Shown piece after piece: positions 1-8,207 of a stretch of 64,000 nucleotides of DNA. Both the position numbers and the translations under genes were made by a program. Under the pieces are notes generated by a model. That model made no database searches. It was not told the origin of the DNA and saw only the letters and a list, made by a program, of their open reading frames with translations. The stretch is taken from positions 35,837,522-35,901,521 of the forward strand of contig NC_061862.1 in NCBI RefSeq assembly GCF_907164915.1, written 5' to 3'. Positions within the stretch are counted from its first letter, which is position 1. Each line of letters opens with the position of its first letter. Source of the DNA: Impatiens glandulifera (lineage: Eukaryota; Streptophyta; Magnoliopsida; Ericales; Balsaminaceae).

Positions 1-1230
1 GATGATGTTTTTAAAAGTTTAGGTAATTTGTTAGAATGTAAATCTTATTTTTGTAAGAATTTTGTGTAACTCATTATAAATAATGTTATAAGATGATTTA
101 AGCGGCCTAAGAGTCCTATGGTTTTGTACTCTTGTTGAAGGGTTTTTCACGCTAAAACTCGAGTCTATTTATATTACTTGTTTGGTTGAATGAAGATTGA
201 TAGGGTTATAAACGGAGCACTAAAACAAAAAGAATATTTTCCAAATTACTTTTAATGAAGTTTTTTTTATCAACAACAAGAATAATAATTTGATTTTAAT
301 TTTTCTTAGAATTTTGAAATCGAATATTTCAATTTTAACCAATTTGAATTGTTTTTATTAATAAATATATACTCAATGTTAATGTTGTATGTGAACTAAT
401 ATGAATCACCAATTCAAGCCAAAAATAATTGTATACATGAGTTCAAAAATCTATTAGATTTATAAATCGAGTTTTATTAAATTGAAGTAGAAAACGTTTG
501 AACGCAAACCTACAATCGATTTCTCTAACTTCAAAAACTCACTAATAGCAGTCTAGCAATCCCCAATTGGGTCCAAACAAGCTCTATCGATCAAACCCAA
601 AAATTCGAGCAAAAGAACTCATTAATGGCAAAACTCAAAGTCTTTGAATGGACCATTTTAGATTTTTCCCAATTAGTTATAACTTATAATACCAAATTCG
701 TGCAATCGGTTTGATGATTTCGGTTGAGGTCTTCCGAAAAATTATCATCGCTTAAATCAATAGTTGTCGGATCAAAAATTGTTTTTATGGAAAAAGTGTC
801 ATTACCAAAGTCGTCATTTTGAGCTTGACTCCAAGACTCCGAAGGGATCCTAAACGACATGTTTCAGTTTCCTCTACTACGAAATTTCTTTCTTAGCTAT
901 CGCTAATAAAAAAAATTGTTGTTTTAGAACCTAATATATATTTATTTCAACTCGTAAAACAAATCTAAATTATTATTTAATTTATTTATATTTCATTTAA
1001 TTTTTGTTTATCTTTCACTAGCCTTGGAGAAATAAATAAAATGAAATCAAGTAAAACAATGGTTAAAATAAACATAAATAAATATAATTTTAATAAAATG
1101 GTTTAGGAAAATATCTTGAAAAATGTAAACTTAAAGTAGTAGAGCAAGTGTGTAAACCTCCTGAATCCAAAATTACTCGTCTTGTCTATGAAATTTATGA
1201 TCGAATGAATGTACTGAAGATCAAGGTCTG
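1..1230. other. Unassigned AT-rich flank
   Basis: No convincing gene. The sequence is AT-rich with short moderately GC-rich islands at about 540-880. It lacks the frequent ACCGG words of the retroelements to the right, so it is probably not part of them. The stretch at 100-200 vaguely resembles the transcribed part of a small copia LTR, but no boundaries are visible. An open frame at about 1148-1230 runs into the assembly gap and cannot be judged. Confidence 0.5.
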
Positions 1231-1730
1231 NNNNNNNNNNNNNNNNNNNNNNNNNNNNNNNNNNNNNNNNNNNNNNNNNNNNNNNNNNNNNNNNNNNNNN
1301 NNNNNNNNNNNNNNNNNNNNNNNNNNNNNNNNNNNNNNNNNNNNNNNNNNNNNNNNNNNNNNNNNNNNNNNNNNNNNNNNNNNNNNNNNNNNNNNNNNNN
1401 NNNNNNNNNNNNNNNNNNNNNNNNNNNNNNNNNNNNNNNNNNNNNNNNNNNNNNNNNNNNNNNNNNNNNNNNNNNNNNNNNNNNNNNNNNNNNNNNNNNN
1501 NNNNNNNNNNNNNNNNNNNNNNNNNNNNNNNNNNNNNNNNNNNNNNNNNNNNNNNNNNNNNNNNNNNNNNNNNNNNNNNNNNNNNNNNNNNNNNNNNNNN
1601 NNNNNNNNNNNNNNNNNNNNNNNNNNNNNNNNNNNNNNNNNNNNNNNNNNNNNNNNNNNNNNNNNNNNNNNNNNNNNNNNNNNNNNNNNNNNNNNNNNNN
1701 NNNNNNNNNNNNNNNNNNNNNNNNNNNNNN
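1231..1730. other. Assembly gap (500 N)
   Basis: Exactly 500 undetermined bases, a round number that suggests an arbitrary gap length. The body and 5' part of retroelement S1 should lie to the left of 1731 but are absent from 1-1230, so the true gap may be much larger or the join may be wrong. Confidence 0.95.
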
Positions 1731-1852
1731 TCAATACCATCACTATAGACATGATCTATAAGTGTATGTGTAGGATTAAGGAACGGTCTCCTCAGAACAC
1801 GATCGACAAGTGGTATGAAAGGAGGCTGGAAGGAGGATGGTTCACTGAATAA
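1731..1852 (+). pseudogene. Accessory ORF1 C-terminal end (S1), cut by gap
   Basis: An open frame emerging from the gap ends with TAA at 1850-1852. Its last residues (IDKWYER...GGW) align with the tail of ORF1 in S2 (TDSFYER...AW) and S3 (ADSFFDR...AW). The untranslated sequence just downstream (GGTCATTTTG at about 1884) is also shared with the equivalent place in S2 and S3. This identifies it as the C-terminus of the first accessory ORF of S1. Function is unknown; whether the missing part is intact cannot be said. Confidence 0.6.
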
Positions 1853-2189
1853 ACCTTTTATTTTAATCTCTTTTCCGGTTTCTGGTCATTTTGTTGTACG
1901 ACCAGAACCGCTCCTATGTCTTTCTTCTCCTGCATTAATGAAATATTTTAGTTTTTCGGTTTTTCATCCTCATTATTTCATTCCGGTTTCTCAAACTCAT
2001 ACTCAAACTTAAAGTTAACTTAACAATCTCCGGTTAACAAGTTATCAATAGAAACCGGAACTTCAGGCAAAAATGAAAATCTGAAAAGTCATAACCGCCC
2101 ATGGTTTTTACCTCTCAAAAATTAATTACCGCCCATCGAATTTCCGCTTTTACCGCCGAAATTTACGGCAGTAACTTTTGGAGGGAAAG

Positions 2190-2256
2190 TTGGCGCCAAA
2201 AACACCAAAGTGACGGTTCATCTTCAAAACTGCTTGGAACCGCCAGCTATATAAAC
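2190..2256 (+). promoter_or_regulatory. Internal promoter of S1 ORF3 (E2F-like site + TATA)
   Basis: A palindromic TTGGCGCCAAAAA at 2190-2202 contains the E2F consensus TTTSSCGC on the minus strand. A TATA box (TATATAAA, 2249-2256) follows, and the ORF3 ATG is 112 bp further on. The leader between them is pyrimidine-rich (TCTCTCTC, TTCTTCTCT), typical of plant transcription starts. The same arrangement recurs before ORF3 in S2 and S3. Use as a promoter is inferred. Confidence 0.6.
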
Positions 2257-2367
2257 TCGAATCAACCCATTCAACACACGCGCTTTCTCTCTCTAAAAAT
2301 TTCCAGAAACTCAAAGATCTCTTCTCTCCGATCATCATCATCTTCATCTTCTTCTCTCAAAACTACA

Positions 2368-5208
2368 ATGGATCTAGGCAAAGCCCCGTTTCAATGGATG
2401 TTGCAGGTAGACTTTGCAGACATCGATGAGCACGCTGATGACAAGAACAAGGCCGTTCTTCAACTTCTTCGAGAATCTGGATTGGAGAAGTTTCTCTCTG
2501 GTCCGTTCACCATCTATCCGGCGGTGGTGACGGAGTTCTTAGCGACGGCGACACTGTTGAAAAGAAAAGTATCAGCTACCGTCAACGGGAAGGCGGTCCT
2601 TATAACTGAAGAAATCTTTGCCGAAGCCCTCGGTCTGCCTAACACTGGTTCGGACCTAAAATTCGACCTAACCGACGCAGAATCAAATGCTGCCCGGTTG
2701 GTTGTATCCCTTTCAGGTCAGGATCTGGTGCTCCACTCCAGCCGGAAGATAAAGCTAAAGCCAGAATACAGATGGTTGGTGACCGTCATCTCCAAATCGC
2801 TCCAAGGAAGGGGAGGTAACTTCGATAACCTCACAAAGATTAAGCTGAGAATGCTGTTAGCCATTGTCCGCAACGATAAGGTGAACTGGGGATACGTTCT
2901 ATATGAAGAGTTATGTCAAATGATAATCAAGAAAGACGGCCGGGTGCAGGCGTATGCTATGCAAATAGTTAAGATCCTTGAGTTCCTTAATGTGGAACTA
3001 GGTGAAGGCATACCGCTTCCAATCTCCAACATCCTTGACTCTGAGTCAGTAGCAGAAAAACCGGAGAAGACGATAAAGCCAAAAACATCAAAGACAAAAT
3101 CATCTAAGGGAGCCAGTTCATCGGTTCTAGTTGAAGAAGAAGAAACAAGACAAAGGAAACCGTCAAGAAAAGCGGTTGAGGCAGAAGCTCCACCAGAACC
3201 GAAGAGGAGGAAGAAAGTATCCGCGAAGAAAAGTGCAAAGAAACCGGCGGACTCCGAGAAAACGCTCTCCTCGGACAATCCACCAGAAAGAACCGCAGAT
3301 GTCTTCCAGCCAATCCCCATCAACACCGTTGTTCCAACTCCCATCCCATCCGATTCTCCAAAGCAAACCGAATCTTCGGGGAGCGAGGAGAACAAGTCAA
3401 ACTCTAAGGAGGAGGCAGAGGGAAACATTCACTCTGCAACCTCCAAGTCACCAAGCAAGCAAGCCGATGAAGTATTAGCCGAAGTGGGCTTGAATACTTC
3501 AGAAGCAATTCAGAATGTGGTCCAAGAGATCACAAGAGAAACCGAAGAAGACGACGTTTCTAGTCGTCGGAAGCCAGAAAATCAGGTTGAAATACCTGAT
3601 CAAACGGAAGTTCAACCGGTCGATGAGACGACCAAGTCAACAGAAAATGCACCTCCGGCTCAGGAGGAAAACATTGAAGAACAGGAACCTTCCGGTTCCG
3701 CAGGAGGCAAGACAGCTCCAGAAGGTCCTACTCAGGCAGATAAAGGCAAGGGCATTCTGATTGAAGAACCAACTGAAACCGGAACGGGCACATTGCAGAT
3801 CGACCCTCAGACTGAAGCCACAACCGAAGAAGAATATCCATACACCTTAGAGCAAGAAAATGATCTGTTTGATGAATTTATTCAAGATATGAATAAAGGT
3901 GCAAGTGAAGCGCTGGCTCTATATATCCGGTGGGTGAAGCTCCGAAGCGAGACCAAATTATCCGACATGCTTCCAGGTTTCAGTGGAAACAAGCAATGGG
4001 ACGCTCTCGTCCAGTTAGAAGAAAGGGCACTCGAGTTAGCTAACACCCAATTGATCCAACCGGCGTTTTCCAAAGCTCCGGTAATTCTTGAAAATGTGCG
4101 GTTACAGGCAGTTGAGAATGCCTTTCAAGAAATCCAAGGAAAGGATCTGGAACCGATTGAAATGAAGATGGCAGAGCGATTTATTGAAGTACGAGAACGG
4201 CTTGTGCGAAGCTTCGAACGCCTTGACAAGAAATGGTGGGATACTTGCCAAAGACAATTCAACAATCCTGAGTTATTTCAGAGTAAGCCTTTCTTTATAA
4301 CTGGTGAAACATCCGGCACTTCTGAAAACCGGGAACAAGAAGCCTCTCAACCGGCTAAAGCTCTGGACATCGATCAAATCAAGCAAGTAGTGGTGGAAAC
4401 AGCTGACTCATACCTTGGGAACCTTAAAGATATAACCGATGAAAGAATCTCAGCAGCTGAAGACAAAGTGGTAAGCTCTCTACAAACCATGATGGATACG
4501 ACAATGCAAACAACGGTTAAAGCCATGATTACCGAATCCGTCAACGCCGCAACCGCTCCACTTTTGGACATGCTGCAAGCAATGGCAATCCAGATCGGTG
4601 AAATGTCCAAGGATCAAGTCAGCTCCACCCAAACTCAAATCGAAAAAGATGCTGAAACCGCACGGAAGCTGCAAGAAGAAGAGATTGAAAGAGAACGGCT
4701 ACAGAAGGAACTTGAAGATAAGGATCATGAGCTTGCCCAACAATGCAATGAAGAGGAGCAGGCTAACGCTCAGGAACCGGCACAGGGTCAATCGTCTCAT
4801 TCCATGAGTACAAGGAACAAGAAGAAACGGAGCGCCATTAAAAACGTGATGAAGCGGGCAGAATTGAAGACAGACGAACCAGTTGCGTTGAACGCGGAAC
4901 CACTGGATGAGGAAGAAGAAGAAGATCTGGAGGAACTCAACAGACGGAAAAGAAGGACAACCGGAGAATCCACCGCAACTCCAAGCTGCAGACCTCTGAC
5001 TGTTCCACCTCGTCCACCGCCAAAACCAATTTGTGCCAACTTCAACCTTAGGAAAAAGGTTCCCGGCCATTCAAGTGTGTGGGCCGGTGTGGTGATAGAT
5101 GCTGACAGACGTGCTAGAGAGCACAGAGCACGAATAGAAGAAGCAAGAAGACGTCTGGACAAAGAACTGGAAAAGGAGCAAGACAAGGGGGGATCATCCA
5201 AGCCTTAA
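2368..5208 (+). CDS. Accessory ORF3 of S1, intact 946-aa coiled-coil protein
   Basis: Uninterrupted ORF of 946 codons. I chose the ATG at 2368 because it lies after the TATA box and pyrimidine-rich leader and aligns with the starts of the S2 and S3 copies; the frame is open to 2101 but that part is promoter-like. Residues 1-215 form the domain shared with ORF1/ORF2 (a VDF start, RGGN..LT..K, VNW). A basic cluster (PKRRKKVSAKKSAKK, near residue 280) looks like a nuclear localisation signal. An acidic Ser/Thr/Glu linker follows, then a second conserved module around a DMLPG motif (about 515-570), a coiled coil rich in Glu/Lys/Leu (about 755-805), another basic cluster, a poly-Glu stretch, a proline-rich segment and a charged C-terminal helix. 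No signal peptide or membrane segment is visible. Function is unknown. Sireviruses often carry an extra ORF here called env-like, but this one does not look like an envelope. Confidence 0.8.
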   Translation: MDLGKAPFQWMLQVDFADIDEHADDKNKAVLQLLRESGLEKFLSGPFTIYPAVVTEFLATATLLKRKVSATVNGKAVLITEEIFAEALGLPNTGSDLKFDLTDAESNAARLVVSLSGQDLVLHSSRKIKLKPEYRWLVTVISKSLQGRGGNFDNLTKIKLRMLLAIVRNDKVNWGYVLYEELCQMIIKKDGRVQAYAMQIVKILEFLNVELGEGIPLPISNILDSESVAEKPEKTIKPKTSKTKSSKGASSSVLVEEEETRQRKPSRKAVEAEAPPEPKRRKKVSAKKSAKKPADSEKTLSSDNPPERTADVFQPIPINTVVPTPIPSDSPKQTESSGSEENKSNSKEEAEGNIHSATSKSPSKQADEVLAEVGLNTSEAIQNVVQEITRETEEDDVSSRRKPENQVEIPDQTEVQPVDETTKSTENAPPAQEENIEEQEPSGSAGGKTAPEGPTQADKGKGILIEEPTETGTGTLQIDPQTEATTEEEYPYTLEQENDLFDEFIQDMNKGASEALALYIRWVKLRSETKLSDMLPGFSGNKQWDALVQLEERALELANTQLIQPAFSKAPVILENVRLQAVENAFQEIQGKDLEPIEMKMAERFIEVRERLVRSFERLDKKWWDTCQRQFNNPELFQSKPFFITGETSGTSENREQEASQPAKALDIDQIKQVVVETADSYLGNLKDITDERISAAEDKVVSSLQTMMDTTMQTTVKAMITESVNAATAPLLDMLQAMAIQIGEMSKDQVSSTQTQIEKDAETARKLQEEEIERERLQKELEDKDHELAQQCNEEEQANAQEPAQGQSSHSMSTRNKKKRSAIKNVMKRAELKTDEPVALNAEPLDEEEEEDLEELNRRKRRTTGESTATPSCRPLTVPPRPPPKPICANFNLRKKVPGHSSVWAGVVIDADRRAREHRARIEEARRRLDKELEKEQDKGGSSKP

Positions 5209-5411
5209 ACTCTATTTCCATAATTACTTTGAACAATTATGTTTTTACTGTGTTTCAGAACTCGGTTACTTTGATATTTGTTTGTTTTTCAAACATACTT
5301 TCTATGTTTCTCAAACATACAAGCTCACCTATTTCTCATATTTTTCAAAACATACACTTATCAAAAATCAAACACATGTTTTTCAAACACGTTTCTCTCA
5401 AAACAAAATTC

Positions 5412-5589
5412 TTAAAACCGGCCACACATTACAATTTTTGAATATTTATTCTAAATAATCAAAAAGGGAGAAATTGATAGAAAAATTAAGTAGATTAATT
5501 TTAAAACCGGCCACACATTACAATTTTTGAATATTTATTCTAAATAATCAAAAAGGGAGAAATTGATAGAAAAATTAAGTAGATTAATT
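5412..5589 (+). repeat. 89-bp perfect tandem duplication containing the PPT
   Basis: Two identical 89-bp copies (5412-5500 and 5501-5589). Each carries the polypurine tract AAAAAGGGAGAAA followed by TTGATAG. The second tract directly precedes the LTR. Multiple polypurine tracts before the 3' LTR are a reported Sirevirus feature. Perfect identity suggests a recent event. Confidence 0.85.
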
Positions 5590-6824
5590 TTTGGAACCGG
5601 CTAGACAAACTAAACAGAAGTTAAACTTCATGTGCAGGTACTAAACAAACCGGAACCGGAAATCAGGTGTCAAGAACTGGTCGCTACCACTTCAAAGAAA
5701 CCGGCTTCAAGTGATCAAGCCGAAGGATCACAGGAACCGGCATCTCTATCTCAAGCAACCGGTTAACGAAGAACAAAAGATTACACTCCAACCGGATCAT
5801 AATGCACAAAGACACAGAAACCGGAAAGTACAGATCAAAAGTCAGAAGATTCAAAACTCAAGAGTGACGTACTATGACGGAAGAAACGTGTCTCGAAAGA
5901 ATAAAAGAAGATCAGATCCGATCAGAAGCATGGGAGGAAAGCAATGATGCCTTGGTGATCCGATGCTGACGACCGGAAGCGGATGTTCAACACGTGTATC
6001 AATCTGAAAACCGGCTATGTCATCATTTGTTCAGAGTCACCTGCATGAATGCCAGGTGTTGAGGAAGTTGAAGCGTGCAAGCAACCCTTCTGCAAACAGG
6101 CGTGATGACGATCAACCAATCCAGAAGAGAGAGAAGAAAGTAGCCGTTAGCTACTTTCAGCTATAAAAGGAAGATCAATCGTCTTCATTCAATGCAGTTC
6201 GGGACTTGTAGTTGTGAGCATCATAAATTCAAAAAGTCATAAAGCATTAAATTCTAGAGAGATAAAGTTCTATATTCTAAAGTCGGTTTGCCTAAAACCG
6301 GAAGTCACTTGTGTGATATTTGTTTGAGTTGTTGTATTACATCAAAAGTGTGAGTTTGGTGTAACCGGCGAGTAGCGAAGTTGGGCTCGACCGGAAGTGT
6401 AAATTGTAACTCTAAAGAGTTAGTGGAGATCCTTCTCATAATCTGAGAAGAAGGGGTGACGTAGGAGGGTTTGCTCCGAACATCCATAAACAAATTTCCT
6501 TGTCTTGTGTTCTTTCATTTCGCTTTCATTTCCCGCTGTCTTACCGTAAACCGCAAACCAATCATACTTCCAAAACCGGTCACTCACTTTCGTTAAACAT
6601 CCTCCTTCTTAAACATCATCTAAAGTCGCAAACGTTGCTTCAACCTGAAACAGACACTTCCGCCCTTGAACACCGGTTCAAGAGTCTGTGACAGGTTGTG
6701 CAGTGCTGAGAACGGTTTTAGTCTCTAACCGGACTATCACCAAGTTGTGTGTGTGTTGTAAGCGGCCACCCTTACCTAAAACCGGAAACACCCTGGTCCT
6801 CCAAGGGCGTCCCCGATCCTAACA
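5564..6824 (+). mobile_element. LTR of S1 (1261 bp)
   Basis: Starts TGATAG right after the second polypurine tract and ends CTAACA. The left terminus differs by one base from the TGTTAG of S2 and S3. It holds a TATA box (TATAAAAG, 6162-6169) and the family's conserved downstream segments (GGGGTGACGTAGGAG near 6454, TTGCTTCAACCTGAAA near 6637, GGTCCTCC near 6795). It is rich in ACCGG words. It abuts S2 gag with no primer-binding site, so it is read here as the 3' LTR of S1. Confidence 0.8.
6162..6169 (+). promoter_or_regulatory. LTR TATA box (S1)
   Basis: TATAAAAG in the same context as in the S2 LTR (18054-18061) and the S3 3' LTR (59059-59066), followed by a purine-rich stretch. Confidence 0.6.
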
Positions 6825-8207
6825 AAGAGGTATGACAACAAAGAGGTCATTATGAAAGCTTTGAGATCTCTTCCAAGTGCTTGGGACATAAAGACAATGG
6901 TAATGAGGGAATCAAAAAGCCTATGTAAGATGAAACTACACGATGTATTCGAAGACCTTAAAGCATATGAGTTCGAAATGAGATCTAGGACTGAAGAAGA
7001 AGTCTCGGCCTCAACATCAACCAGAGCACTAATCACATCTACAGAACTGGCTGCACTTGCACCTGCACCTGCACCGATCAGAACCGCCGAACAGTTCACC
7101 GAGGATGCCATGGCTATGCTTGCACAGAAGTTTGGGAGGTTCATGAAGAGAAGCCAACCGACAAACTACAACTATGGTGATAAATTCAATGTAAGGTGTT
7201 ATAACTGTAACTGTTTGGGACATTTTAAGTGGGAATGCAAGAAACCGAGGAGGGATGACCGGAAACCGGATTACCAAAATAACCGAAACAATTATCAACA
7301 AACCGGTGAAGGAAGTGAGGTACCGAAAGCACTGATAGCCGATGATGGAGGAAACTTATGGGCTCACAGTGACAGTGATGATGAACTCACATGTCTCATG
7401 GCAAATGAGGAACAGGTATTTGACTCTCCCTGTGAAGAATTTACTAAAGATGAGTTATATAATGCATTGAATGACATGGTAGAAGAGTATAAGAACCTAT
7501 TAGCCATGTTACCTAAGCAACTCAACATTAGAACCGATCCTATAGTACCCATTCCGACAGAACCAGAAGTACCCACTATAACCGAACCAGAGATCATAAA
7601 ACCTGATGAAAACTCCACCTTAGAAACCGAGCTAGAACTTGAACCACCAATTAGGACCGAACAGTCTAGTGAACCAGCTAGAGAACTAACTGAAGAAGAA
7701 AATGCCCGACTCCAGTATAAGATGGCCGCATATAAGAGATCTAGTGATATAGTAAAGAAAATGTGCAGTCATTACAGACATCCCCGTTGCAAGTCTGGCC
7801 TAGGATACACAGCGGATAGCTCCAAAGACCAAAAACCCGTAGAGAAAGTAAGGTTTACAAGAAGTAACCTCCCTCTTATAAGATTCTTCAAAAGCTCCTG
7901 GACCGCTGAAGAAGAGTTGACCGCATACTATAGGGAAGAAAAGCTAAAATACGACTATGTTGGTCCAACCGATTCTGAGAAGTGGCTTGACCCTGTGAAA
8001 AGAAAAGCCGAAATTCTCAAATATAGGAAAGCCAATCCTGAACCGCATAGGTCAAACCAAAGATCACCATCATTTAAGACCTTTGTAGAAAAACCGAGAT
8101 ACGCAAGACCGAGTGCCAAAAGGACGGTTAAAACCCTAACAAAGAAGGCCGTCCGGTTTGTCAAGGTTTGGATACCCAAGGGACTAATCGCATGTGGACC
8201 CAAGTAA
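6825..8207 (+). pseudogene. gag: gag of S2 (5'-truncated)
   Basis: Nucleocapsid/capsid polyprotein that packages element RNA in cytoplasmic particles. The frame is open from the LTR junction at 6825 to TAA at 8205-8207 (460 codons). The first residues (KRYDNKEVIMKALRSLP) correspond to the middle of gag in S3, so about 145 N-terminal codons are lost. A CCHC zinc knuckle (CYNCNCLGHFKWEC, 7198-7239) is intact. Downstream is an acidic, Pro/Thr-rich region, then a basic tail. The end overlaps pol, which is in the +1 frame. There is no start codon at the true position, so expression is unlikely. Confidence 0.85.

Larger units (their letters stand above)
1731..6824 (+). mobile_element. Retroelement S1, 3' part (Ty1/copia, Sirevirus-like)
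   Basis: This is the right-hand end of an LTR retrotransposon of the same family as S2 and S3. In order it has the tail of accessory ORF1, an ORF3 promoter, an intact ORF3, two polypurine tracts in an 89-bp duplication, and an LTR ending in CTAACA. No ORF2 lies between the ORF1 tail and ORF3, unlike S2 and S3. Its gag, pol and 5' LTR are not in the window. The LTR differs clearly from those of S2 and S3, so S1 belongs to a separate subfamily. Its right end abuts the middle of S2 gag, so S1 may be nested in S2. Confidence 0.8.

Noticed and set aside
100..200. Fragment of a small copia LTR (GGGTTTTTCACGCTAAAACTC)
   Set aside because: Only a loose resemblance to R-U5 regions of other copia LTRs; no termini, PBS or target duplication found.
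1148..1852. A 234-codon ORF spanning the assembly gap
   Set aside because: About 70% of it is N. Left and right parts differ in character, and the right end is explained as the tail of S1 ORF1.
2916..3428. Long minus-strand ORFs opposite ORF3 and pol
   Set aside because: They are antisense shadows of well-supported plus-strand genes, with low-complexity Ser/Phe-rich translations.
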